From Pantoea sp. RIT-PI-b (GTDB lineage: Bacteria > Pseudomonadota > Gammaproteobacteria > Enterobacterales > Enterobacteriaceae): a stretch of DNA of 64,000 nucleotides. The DNA is taken from NCBI RefSeq assembly GCF_001187905.1, contig NZ_LGIS01000033.1:248001-312000 (forward strand). Direction: 5' to 3'. A program made the translations under genes and the position numbers. Shown in pieces: positions 52,557 through 60,496 of this stretch (the first letter of the stretch is position 1; each line of letters opens with the position of its first letter). A model generated the notes under the pieces. That model was not told where the DNA came from and did no database searches. It was given only the letters and a program-made list of their open reading frames with translations.

Positions 52557-53252
52557 ATGTACCACAGTGATGCGGTCATACGGCAGCTTCAGGCGCAAAG
52601 GATACTGGCAGAAAAGCTCGACAATGCGGTTGCCGGCGTTATTGATGCAGTTTCCGATCAAGTCAATAAGATCAATAAAGGGGCAACCCGGCTTTCATTT
52701 TATGCATCGTGTTTTACTGATGAGTACATTGACGTCTGTAAAAATCAGATGCTGGAAGATAATCGTTTTAGAAAAGCAGTCGTACGGTTAATAAAAGACA
52801 GAGATATTGTTTTTTCACTGTTGCAAACCTACATAGAATATCAGCTTGAAGGCAGATCTTACCGCCAACTTGAAGCAATTAAAATGCATCTGATGCGAGC
52901 CAACATTCACATCGCAGCTAGCACACTGACTACTCGCGCATTTGGTGCTGGTGCGACTATGGCTGTCGTTATGGGGATGAATATAACGCTTCCTGTTGGC
53001 CGGAATGTTGGTGCTGCAGTTGGCGCGGCAGCGTCATTATTAGGAATTTATGCCATAGTTCAGAACGCAGCAGACAGCGCAAAGCGTTTGCAAATAATGC
53101 ACCCTCCTTTTTATCACGCATTGTATATGCGAGAACTCGAAATGATGTATTTCCTTATTGAACCTTCATTCATGCGGGCTGGTGCGCTAAAAAATCAATG
53201 GCTTTCAGATTACGAAGTCGCTGAAGTATTAATGAAATTAGTGGGAAAATGA
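52557..53252 (+). CDS. Candidate Hcp-linked membrane-active effector
   Basis: 231 residues from the ATG at 52557 (AGGGA upstream; the same start is kept in the truncated second copy). The N-terminal 110 residues are helical and polar. Residues 127-169 form a Gly/Ala-rich hydrophobic block (FGAGATMAVVMGMN, then GRNVGAAVGAAASLLGIYAI) able to make a TM hairpin, as in glycine-zipper pore formers. It is followed at once by two-TM small genes and hcp, the layout of small Hcp-borne type VI effectors such as Serratia Ssp6. No named family is recognised, so the toxin role is inferred from context. Confidence 0.6.
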   Translation: MYHSDAVIRQLQAQRILAEKLDNAVAGVIDAVSDQVNKINKGATRLSFYASCFTDEYIDVCKNQMLEDNRFRKAVVRLIKDRDIVFSLLQTYIEYQLEGRSYRQLEAIKMHLMRANIHIAASTLTTRAFGAGATMAVVMGMNITLPVGRNVGAAVGAAASLLGIYAIVQNAADSAKRLQIMHPPFYHALYMRELEMMYFLIEPSFMRAGALKNQWLSDYEVAEVLMKLVGK

Positions 53253-53437
53253 TGAGGAAATTTTTAAGGCAATGGTTAATATCAGAATCGAAATTCCTGA
53301 TCTGCACATACGTGCCGATTGTATCTACCGTACTGTTTGCACTGCTACAAATTTATTTTTTTCCAGATAGCAGTATGTTAGGTGTAGGGATATTTTATCT
53401 GTGCTCTCTTTCATTTGTTATCTATAAATGTCGTTGA
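53252..53437 (+). CDS. Small two-TM protein, candidate immunity 1a
   Basis: 61 residues from the ATG at 53252, which corresponds to the only start in the second copy. Its start overlaps the effector stop (ATGATG). Two hydrophobic segments (LICTYVPIVSTVLFALLQIY; MLGVGIFYLCSLSFVIYKC) flank a YFFPDS turn. Immunity to a membrane-active effector is inferred from position and topology. It is a paralogue of the gene at 53595 and nearly identical to that at 54846. Confidence 0.65.
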   Translation: MRKFLRQWLISESKFLICTYVPIVSTVLFALLQIYFFPDSSMLGVGIFYLCSLSFVIYKCR

Positions 53438-53594
53438 GTTAAGTTTGAAGCATGTTTGTTTAGGCGCCTATTTTTGGAGGGTAAACATATGTTTTTGATT
53501 GTTAATTTCAGACTCTTAGGAAAATAGCATATGTTCAATGTAATTAGGTTTAAATGCTCCTTGGACTTGCATACGAGAAGGTTGGAGTAAAACT

Positions 53595-53786
53595 ATGAGA
53601 GGGTTTTTTAATCGGTGGTTGGTAACACAATTGCAATTTCTATTACGTATATACGTTCCCGTTTTATGTGCGCTCGTGTTTGGTATGTTGAAATTTTATT
53701 TGTTTCCCGAGAGTGGGATGATGAGCGTATTGATCGTTTACCTGTGTGCGTATATTTTTGTTGTTTATAAATGTCGAAAACTTTAA
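53595..53786 (+). CDS. Small two-TM protein, candidate immunity 2a
   Basis: 63 residues, GGAG upstream. Same plan as 1a: IYVPVLCALVFGMLKFYL, FPESG turn, VYLCAYIFVVYKCR. The shared IYVP, (D/E)S turn and YKCR mark a tandem paralogue. It lies directly before hcp (10-bp gap). Confidence 0.65.
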   Translation: MRGFFNRWLVTQLQFLLRIYVPVLCALVFGMLKFYLFPESGMMSVLIVYLCAYIFVVYKCRKL

Positions 53787-53796
53787 AGGATTAAAT

Positions 53797-54276
53797 ATGT
53801 CAACTCCAGCACATCTCTGGTTAGAAGATGAAAGCGGTTCGCCAATTGTGGGTTCGTGCATCATGCCGACCAGACTCGGTTCGATAGAGCTCAACTCCGT
53901 CATGCACAATATTACCATTCCGGTGGATCCGCACACCGGAAGGCTGACAGCCACACGGATTCACGCACCGATATCCGTTCAGAAGGAGTTCGATAGAACA
54001 ACGCCGGTGCTTTTTCGTGCATTGTGCCAGTGCAGAGCGCTGAAATCTGCGACCATCAAGATGTACCGAATTAACGAAGCGGGCATTGAGGTTGAGTATT
54101 TTAATATCCACCTGGATAACGTCAAAATCTCCAGCATTTCACCGGCTCTGCTGCCAAACGGCCAGACCAGCACGCATCTGGAAAATATTGAGCTACGATA
54201 TGAAACGATCACATGGAAATATGTGGACGGAAATATTGTGTTCAAGGATGGATGGAATGAGAGGATGATTGCTTAG
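53797..54276 (+). CDS. hcp: Hcp-family type VI secretion tube protein
   Basis: 159 residues from the ATG at 53797. Hcp family features: N-terminal AHLWLEDESGSPIVG, the HAPISVQKEFDRTTP block and LENIELRYETITWKYVDG at the C-terminus. Hcp hexamers stack into the type VI tube and can carry small effectors in their lumen. No type VI structural genes are in the window, so this is an orphan Hcp that would depend on a system elsewhere. Confidence 0.9.
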   Translation: MSTPAHLWLEDESGSPIVGSCIMPTRLGSIELNSVMHNITIPVDPHTGRLTATRIHAPISVQKEFDRTTPVLFRALCQCRALKSATIKMYRINEAGIEVEYFNIHLDNVKISSISPALLPNGQTSTHLENIELRYETITWKYVDGNIVFKDGWNERMIA

Positions 54277-54314
54277 CTTCTGGCTAATACAGCTGACGCT
54301 GAGGATTAGAAATA

Positions 54315-54494
54315 GATGAAAAGAATAGTATTGCTCAAAGACGATATAACCAAAGTATCAGCAGACGTATTTTTGAACGCGACAAATACCTCCTGAGCCG
54401 TTTTTAACGGATAGGCGAATAAGACACTGAATCGTTTCGTTTCCCTATATCAGCACCGGGGTACATAGATTTCCTAAAACGTTGAAGACTGAGA
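54315..54494 (+). pseudogene. Macrodomain gene remnant, unit 1
   Basis: Opens KRIVLLKDDITKVSADVFLN, as in the intact copy at 55827, then TNTS and a stop. The middle is deleted. The last part still matches the intact gene around TCGTTTCGTTTCC and ATATCAGCACCGG. Non-functional. Confidence 0.85.
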
Positions 54495-54563
54495 TTTAGC
54501 TTCACGGTATAGTATCATTGCCCTATGGTTTGCAAGGTTAATGGAATTAAAATAGGGATATAT

Positions 54564-54846
54564 ATGTACCACAGTGATACAGTCATAAAACAGCTTCAGG
54601 CGCAAAGGATTCTGGCAGAAAAATTCGACAACACAGTTTCTGGCGTTATTGATGCAGTTTCCGGTCAGGCCAGTAAGAACAATAAAGGGGCGATCAGGCT
54701 CTCCTTATCACGCATAATATATACGTGAGCTCTAAATGATGCATTTCCTTATCGAACCTTCATTCATGCGCGCTGATGCGCTAAAAAGCCAATCGCTTTC
54801 AGATCACGAAGTCGCTGAGGGATTGATTAAGTTAGTAGGGAAATAA
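54564..54846 (+). pseudogene. Candidate effector gene, internally deleted, unit 2
   Basis: The first 46 codons match the intact effector (MYHSDTVIKQLQAQRILAEK). A deletion of about 420 bp then removes the whole Gly-rich membrane block and shifts to the C-terminal segment (FLIEPSFMRA), with stop codons at the joint. It still ends one base into the next gene's ATG, as in unit 1. Confidence 0.88.
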
Positions 54847-55031
54847 TGAGGAAATTTTTAAAACAATGGTTAATATCAGAATCGAAATTTCTGATCTGCA
54901 CTTACGTGCCGATAGTATCAACAATAATTTTTGCGCTGCTACACATCTACTTTTTTCCAGATAGCAGTATGTTAGGTGTAGGGATATTTTATCTGTGCAC
55001 TCTTTCATTTGTTATCTACAAATGTCGTTAA
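54846..55031 (+). CDS. Small two-TM protein, candidate immunity 1b
   Basis: 61 residues, intact and very close to the gene at 53252 (MRKFLKQWLISESKFLICTY; YFFPDSSMLGVGIFYLC). It survives although its partner effector copy is deleted, which is the pattern expected for a retained immunity gene. Confidence 0.65.
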   Translation: MRKFLKQWLISESKFLICTYVPIVSTIIFALLHIYFFPDSSMLGVGIFYLCTLSFVIYKCR

Positions 55032-55116
55032 ATTTAAGAGTGAAATAGAATATGTTTAGCGTGCTGAAACATAATGCTCTTCAGGTTTGCATACGAGTAG
55101 GTTGGAGTGAACTAGG

Positions 55117-55299
55117 ATGGGGTATTTGAAGAGATGGTTAGTAGAACAATTAAAATTGTTGTTATGCATCTATGTTCCGGTTTTATGTGCACTCGTATTT
55201 GGTGTGCTTAAAGTTTATTTTTATCCCGAGAGTGGAATAATGAGCGTGGGCCTTGTATATCTTCTCACGCTAATAATTTCTGTTTATAAATTTCGCTAA
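55117..55299 (+). CDS. Small two-TM protein, candidate immunity 2b
   Basis: 60 residues, AGG upstream. Homologous to 53595 (IYVPVLCALVFGVLKVYF; YPESGIMSVG) but more diverged than the 1a/1b pair and lacking the YKCR ending (YKFR). Intact frame. Confidence 0.62.
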   Translation: MGYLKRWLVEQLKLLLCIYVPVLCALVFGVLKVYFYPESGIMSVGLVYLLTLIISVYKFR

Positions 55300-55315
55300 A
55301 TTCAGAGGAATTAAT

Positions 55316-55795
55316 ATGTCAACTCCAGCACATCTCTGGTTAGAAGATGAAAATGGTTCTCCGATTGTAGGTTCGTGCATGATGCCGAGCAGACTCGGTT
55401 CGAGAGAACTGAACAGGGTGATGCACAACATCGCAATCCCGGTAGATCAGTAAACGGGAAGGCTGGCAGCCACAAGGATTCATGCACCAATATCTGTTCA
55501 AAAGGAGTTTGATAGAACTATCCCGGTGCTGTTTCGAGCATTGTGTCAGTGCAGAACGCTGAAATCTGCGACCATCAAGTTGTACCGAATTAACGAAGCG
55601 GGTATTGAGGTTGAGTATTTTAATATCCACCTGGATAACGTCAAAATCTCCAGCATCTCACCGGCTCTACTGCCAAACGGCCAGACCAGCATGAATCTGG
55701 AAAATATTGAGCTACGATATGAAACGATTACATGGAAATAAGTGGACGGAAATATTGTGTTTAAGGATGGATGGAATGAGAAGATGATTGCTTAG
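55316..55795 (+). pseudogene. hcp copy 2 with two in-frame stops
   Basis: Same length (480 bp) and frame as the intact hcp. TAA at 55451-55453 replaces the His codon of VDPHTGRL, and TAA at 55739-55741 replaces Tyr in TWKYVDG. No indel is needed, so these are point mutations under relaxed selection. Confidence 0.92.
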
Positions 55796-55826
55796 CCTTT
55801 GGCTAACCCTAAGGAGTAGAACTAAC

Positions 55827-56345
55827 ATGAACAAAATTGCATTACTTAAAGACGACATAACCAAAGTTCCGGCAGACGCTATTGTGAATGCCGCCAACAC
55901 CTCTTTGCTGGGCGGAGGCGGGGTTGATGGCGCCATCCATCGGGCAGGCGGGCCAGCGATTTTGGCTGAATGTCAGAAAATCAGGAATCGGCAAGGTGGC
56001 TGTAAAGTCGGGGATGCAGTCATCACCACGGCGGGAGATTTGCCGGCAAAATATGTCATTCATACCGTTGGACCACATTGGCATGACGGGCAACATGACG
56101 AAGAAAAACTGTTAAAAAATGCCTATCAGAGCTGTTTTAAATTGGTAGAAGAGTATGGCATTCAAACCGTTTCGTTTCCGAATATCAGCACCGGTATCTA
56201 CAGATTTCCTAAGGTATTGGCGGCTGAGATCGCATTGGGTGTGATTAATCAGTGCTTACATGACAACCCCAACATCGAACAAGTCAATTTGGTCTGCTTT
56301 GATGAGGAAAATTACGACATTTATTCAAAAATGCTGGCCCAATAA
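55827..56345 (+). CDS. Macrodomain protein (ADP-ribose hydrolase type)
   Basis: 172 residues from the ATG at 55827 (AAGGAG upstream). The macrodomain signatures VNAANTSLLGGGGVDGAIH and FPNISTGIYRFP are complete, as in MacroD/YmdB enzymes that remove ADP-ribose from proteins or hydrolyse O-acetyl-ADP-ribose. It was a fifth member of the duplicated Hcp cassette, so it may guard against or accompany an ADP-ribosylating effector. It could equally be a housekeeping YmdB homologue carried along. Confidence 0.9.
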   Translation: MNKIALLKDDITKVPADAIVNAANTSLLGGGGVDGAIHRAGGPAILAECQKIRNRQGGCKVGDAVITTAGDLPAKYVIHTVGPHWHDGQHDEEKLLKNAYQSCFKLVEEYGIQTVSFPNISTGIYRFPKVLAAEIALGVINQCLHDNPNIEQVNLVCFDEENYDIYSKMLAQ

Positions 56346-56622
56346 AGTTCTGATTAATTCACTCGGTAAAAGGCAGCTTAAGGAGTTGATGGCGACGATT
56401 TTCACCGAGTTCGACCTCTCAAGTAAATTGGGCAAACGATGTATGCCGATTACAATCATTAGTTAAAATGCTCACTGACTCAGTCGATAAACATCCGCAT
56501 ACTGTTAGCGTGATATTTGCGGTAGGGTAGATAAGGTCAATGACTATCCTGTCGACGCAGTAAGCCGGGAATAAAGGCAACTGTTGACCCCCACTCAATA
56601 ATTACAAGGAATAGTTAGTAAC

Positions 56623-57834
56623 ATGGGATTTAGGTTTCGAAAATCGATTAGCATTATTCCAGGTGTAAGGATGAACCTGAGCACCTCCGGTGCGAGTCTG
56701 AGTGTTGGGCCGCGAGGGGCCTCCGTTTCATTTGGCAAGCGCGGTACTTTTGCCAATCTTGGGCTTCCAGGGACGGGGCTGAGCTACCGTACCCGGCTCG
56801 ACCGGGCAAGTGCAGCGAGCAGAAAACGTAATGCCTCTAAACAAGAGGACCCTCATTTACGGCAAGAGCTTGAGCAAGAGGTTGAAGCGCTTAATCAGGC
56901 AGTAGACGATATTGTGAATATCTATCTTCTTACACCTGATCCTCGCATGGGGCATTCCTACTCCGAGCTGGAATCGCATTATCGCCAGTTGATGTTGCAG
57001 CCCTACAATGTGCCTGCACCTGTCCGTCCCGAAAAGCCCGCTCCCCTTGTTGCCCCTGAACAACCTGAAGACAAACAAGGCCGAAGTCTTATTGGCCGAA
57101 TATTTGAATCAGCCTCTGCGCGGCGGGAACGGCAAACACAAAATATTGAGCAATGGCAACGCAAAGTCGAAGAGTGTAAACAGGAAAACGAACTTCATTT
57201 GAAGCGATATCAGGCGATGCGCCAGATCTGGGCGGAGCAGTACGCTAACTGGCAATTCGATGCGGCTGAGCATGAAAAAAAGATTGCGAGTAAAGCGATT
57301 AACATTGCATCTCAATTCGCCAGCGATAATAACTATTTCGAATCACTTCTGTCCGAAGTCATTCAGGCTGCTGATTGGCCACGCGAGACGCTAGTGTCGT
57401 TTCAGGTAAATACTTCCACGTCTGAAATCCTCATGGAAGTGGATTTGCCAGAGCATGAAATGCTGCCCAATTTATCGGTGCGGGTGAATGCCCGAGGCAC
57501 AGAGATCATTGAGAAAGAGTTGTCACAAAAGGCCATGCGAGAACGTTATGCTCTTCATGTGCACGGGATCGTATTGCGGCTGGCTGGCATGGCTTTTTGC
57601 GCGCTGCCTTTCAATACAGTTATCGTCAGCGGTTTTACTCAGAGAATTAGCAAACAGACTGGGCACCTTAATGACGAATACATCATATCCTCACGTATTG
57701 AACGTCATTTATTTGAAAGGCTCAACTTTAGTAATCTGGAAAATGTCAGCCCAATTGAAGCATTCGATCAATTCCAAACACAGCGTCGCATGAGCGCTAC
57801 TTTCATTTTTCAGCCAGTTACACCTATTGCTTAA
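56623..57834 (+). CDS. DUF4236-containing protein
   Basis: 403 residues, AAGGA before the ATG. The N-terminus is a full DUF4236 (GFRFRKSISIIPGVRMNLST, GPRGASVSFGKRG, GLPGTGLSYRTRL). The middle is charged and helical (about 70-235, with a likely coiled coil at QEDPHLRQELEQEVEALNQA). The rest is a mixed domain of unknown type. No signal peptide or TM helix is clear. Function unknown. It follows the type VI cassette by 277 bp and shares its AT-rich composition. Confidence 0.8.
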   Translation: MGFRFRKSISIIPGVRMNLSTSGASLSVGPRGASVSFGKRGTFANLGLPGTGLSYRTRLDRASAASRKRNASKQEDPHLRQELEQEVEALNQAVDDIVNIYLLTPDPRMGHSYSELESHYRQLMLQPYNVPAPVRPEKPAPLVAPEQPEDKQGRSLIGRIFESASARRERQTQNIEQWQRKVEECKQENELHLKRYQAMRQIWAEQYANWQFDAAEHEKKIASKAINIASQFASDNNYFESLLSEVIQAADWPRETLVSFQVNTSTSEILMEVDLPEHEMLPNLSVRVNARGTEIIEKELSQKAMRERYALHVHGIVLRLAGMAFCALPFNTVIVSGFTQRISKQTGHLNDEYIISSRIERHLFERLNFSNLENVSPIEAFDQFQTQRRMSATFIFQPVTPIA

Positions 57835-57943
57835 GAATGTAGTCGCGACCTTTATTACTCGGGAACCATAACCTTTTTGACGCGATTGCATTCATTTTGT
57901 CTAAACCTCGTGGCAGAAGGTCTTTTGATAATCCACGTCAAAT

Positions 57944-57966
57944 AAAAAAAGCGGCCCTCAGGCCGC
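57944..57966 (-). terminator. Terminator of the malEFG operon
   Basis: Minus strand: GCGGCC, TGAG loop, GGCCGC, then seven T. It lies about 50 bp after the malG stop. Confidence 0.9.
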
Positions 57967-58015
57967 CAAAAACCTCAATTGCAGTGAACATTGAGGAAGG
58001 AGGGCAATAATCGGG

Positions 58016-58906
58016 TTAGCCTTTCACGCCACCGGCCGTGAGGCCGCTGACTAGCCAGCGTTGTGCCAGTAAGAACACCAGCGTAATCGGAATCGCAGAC
58101 AACACCGCCGCTGCGGCAAAGTCGCCCCACAGATAGTTCTGTGGGTTCAGATATTGCTGCATGCCGACCGCCAGCGTGTAGCTGTTCACATCGCGCAACA
58201 GCAGCGACGCAACCGGCACTTCGGTGACCGCGGCGATAAATGCCAGAATAAACACCACCGCCAGAATCGGCACCGACAGCGGTAACAACACCAGGCGGAA
58301 TGCCTGCCACGGCGTGGCGCCATCCAGCGCGGCGGCTTCTTCCAGCGAACCATCGATGGTTTCGAAATAGCCTTTAATGGTCCAGACGTGCAGGGCAATG
58401 CCGCCAAGGTAGGCAAAGATCACACCGCCATGGGTGTTGAGGCCGATAAACGGCAGATATTGCCCAAGGCGATCAAACAGCGCATACAGCGCCACCAGCG
58501 ACAGCACGGCAGGGAACATCTGGAAAATCAGCATGCCTTTTAACAAGGTCGCGCGGCCGGCAAAGCGCATGCGCGCAAAGGCATAGGCGCAGGTGGTGGA
58601 GAGCGCCACAATGCCGACGGCGCTGATGGCGGCGATCTTCACCGAGTTCCACAGCCACAGCAGCACCGGGAACGGTGGCGGCGTGACGCGTCCGTCGGCG
58701 TGCTCTACGCTGAAGCCTAACGCTAGCTGCCAGTGTTCCCAGGAAATCTGTTCCGGTATCAGCGAACCGGTAGCGAAGTTACCGGCGCGCAGTGAGATGG
58801 CGAAGACCATCAGCAGCGGAAACAGAATTCCCGCAATAAACATCAGCAGCAGCAGATGCGTCATCAACAGACGCAGCTTTTGCGACTTAGGTTGCACCAT
58901 AGCCAT
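58016..58906 (-). CDS. malG: Maltose/maltodextrin ABC permease MalG
   Basis: 296 residues, as in E. coli. Six TM segments; the EAA loop EEAAALDGATPWQAFRLVLL contacts MalK. It ends in LTAGGVKG, the typical MalG C-terminus. Third gene of malEFG, 9 bp after malF. Confidence 0.97.
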   Translation of the reverse strand: MAMVQPKSQKLRLLMTHLLLLMFIAGILFPLLMVFAISLRAGNFATGSLIPEQISWEHWQLALGFSVEHADGRVTPPPFPVLLWLWNSVKIAAISAVGIVALSTTCAYAFARMRFAGRATLLKGMLIFQMFPAVLSLVALYALFDRLGQYLPFIGLNTHGGVIFAYLGGIALHVWTIKGYFETIDGSLEEAAALDGATPWQAFRLVLLPLSVPILAVVFILAFIAAVTEVPVASLLLRDVNSYTLAVGMQQYLNPQNYLWGDFAAAAVLSAIPITLVFLLAQRWLVSGLTAGGVKG

Positions 58907-58915
58907 AACGCCTCC

Positions 58916-60436
58916 TTAATCGAATTTCATCCGCACGGCTTTCAGATTGATCACCGCCAGCGCACCCACCAGCAGGAAGATCAGCGTGGCGATGGCTGCC
59001 GCCAGGCCAAAGTCCTGCCCGCCGCCGCCTTCAAATGCTATCCGCCAAGTGTAATTCACCAGTAAATCGGTGTAGCCGGCTGGCGTAGTGGTGCCGATAC
59101 GATCCGGTCCGCCGTTGGTCAGCAGCTGCACCAGTACAAAGTTATTAAAGTTAAAGGCAAAACTGGCGATCATCAGCGGCATCAGCGGCTTTAACAGCAA
59201 CGGCAGGGTAATCAGGAAGAAGTTCTGCAGTGGCCCGGCACCGTCCATCGCCGACGCCTCATAGAGATCGTCCGGAATGGCTTTCAGCAAGCCCATGCAG
59301 AGAATCATCATGTAGGGATAACCGAGCCAGGTATTGACGATCACCAGCATGGTGCGCGCCAGCGTCGGATCGCTGAACCACGCGGGCTGGAAGCCGAACA
59401 GCGCTTTCAGCATCACGTTGATTTCACCGAAGCTCTGGTTGAACAAGCCTTTGAAAATCAGGATCGAGATAAACGCGGGCACGGCGTAAGGCAAAATCAG
59501 CATCACGCGATACACCGCTTTGCCTTTCAGCGCTTCCCACTGCACCAGACATGCCAGCACCATGCCGACCGCCACGGTGAGAATCACCGTCACAAACGAA
59601 AACAGCAGCGTCCAGCCAAAGATGGCAAGAAACGGCTTCTGAATCCCTTCATCGGTAAACACGCGGATGAAGTTTTTCCAGCCGCTATTCACCGTGAAGC
59701 CCGGGCTGAGCGCTTCACCGCTGGCGTTCTGATAGAAGCCGGTGTCACGATTGGCCTGATATAGCGCGCCGCTTTGCTGATTTTTCAGATCGCCGTTGGC
59801 TTGCAGCTCAAACAGCGGACGTGTGCCGGAGAACTGGCGCAGCGAGCTCATTACCACGCGACGACCATCCGGCAGTTCGGCCTGAATCTGGTTCAGCGCC
59901 TGGCGATGGGTGGTGACGATGCGCAGCGTGGCACGTTCACCGGCAGGCGGCGGGGCGCTGGTGAGTTTCAGCTGTTGCGCGCCGCCAAAGGCAAACGCAG
60001 GTGAGACGAAAGTTTGCCCGTTGGCGGCTTCTGTCAGTACCAGCTGCCAACGATCGCCTGCCGGAAACAGTGAGAAATTAAGCGCCGAGCCATCCTGATA
60101 TTGTCGACTGAGCAACACCTGTTGCGCCCGCTCCAGCGTCAGCTGGTTGGTGCTGCTGTAGTTAGTGAAGGCAATCGCAACGGTACAGGCGAGGGGAAAC
60201 AGCACGAACAGCGCCATGCCCGCCAGCCCGGGATAGACATAGCGCCAGGCGTAAGCGCGACGATTAGCATAAATCCAGATGCCGACGGCGCTAATAATCA
60301 GCGTCACCAGCGCAAACAGATATTCACCTTTTGCATACATCAGCACGAGCAGATAGCCGACCAGCAGACAGCAGATACCGAGAAAAAAAGCTTTCAGCAC
60401 GTCGCTGTAGCGTGCTGTTTTCGGTTTTCCTGACAT
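58916..60436 (-). CDS. malF: Maltose/maltodextrin ABC permease MalF
   Basis: 506 residues with the MalF hallmark: three N-terminal TM helices, a large periplasmic P2 loop (about 95-275), then five more TM helices. The EAA loop YEASAMDGAGPLQNFFLITL is present. It forms the MalFGK2 importer with MalG and MalK. Confidence 0.97.
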   Translation of the reverse strand: MSGKPKTARYSDVLKAFFLGICCLLVGYLLVLMYAKGEYLFALVTLIISAVGIWIYANRRAYAWRYVYPGLAGMALFVLFPLACTVAIAFTNYSSTNQLTLERAQQVLLSRQYQDGSALNFSLFPAGDRWQLVLTEAANGQTFVSPAFAFGGAQQLKLTSAPPPAGERATLRIVTTHRQALNQIQAELPDGRRVVMSSLRQFSGTRPLFELQANGDLKNQQSGALYQANRDTGFYQNASGEALSPGFTVNSGWKNFIRVFTDEGIQKPFLAIFGWTLLFSFVTVILTVAVGMVLACLVQWEALKGKAVYRVMLILPYAVPAFISILIFKGLFNQSFGEINVMLKALFGFQPAWFSDPTLARTMLVIVNTWLGYPYMMILCMGLLKAIPDDLYEASAMDGAGPLQNFFLITLPLLLKPLMPLMIASFAFNFNNFVLVQLLTNGGPDRIGTTTPAGYTDLLVNYTWRIAFEGGGGQDFGLAAAIATLIFLLVGALAVINLKAVRMKFD

Positions 60437-60463
60437 GATGCGGTTTTCCTTAACAGCCAGTAA

Positions 60464-60483
60464 CGAGCCGGAGCGATCCGGCT
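60464..60483. repeat. Stem-loop in the malE-malF gap
   Basis: GAGCCGGA, GCGA, TCCGGCTC: a perfect 8-bp stem in the 60-bp malE-malF spacer. In E. coli, REP elements in the same gap stabilise malE mRNA and raise MalE over MalF; a similar role is inferred. Confidence 0.65.
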
Positions 60484-60496
60484 CTGGTAGAGAGGA

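Larger units (their letters stand above)
52487..56345 (+). repeat. Tandem duplication of a five-gene type VI cassette
   Basis: Unit 1 (about 52487-54494) and unit 2 (about 54495-56345) both begin TTTAGCTTCA and carry, in order, candidate effector, two small membrane genes, hcp and a macrodomain gene, with long near-identical DNA. Unit 1 keeps effector and hcp but has lost the macrodomain gene; unit 2 is the reverse. Both keep the two small membrane genes. Confidence 0.88.
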
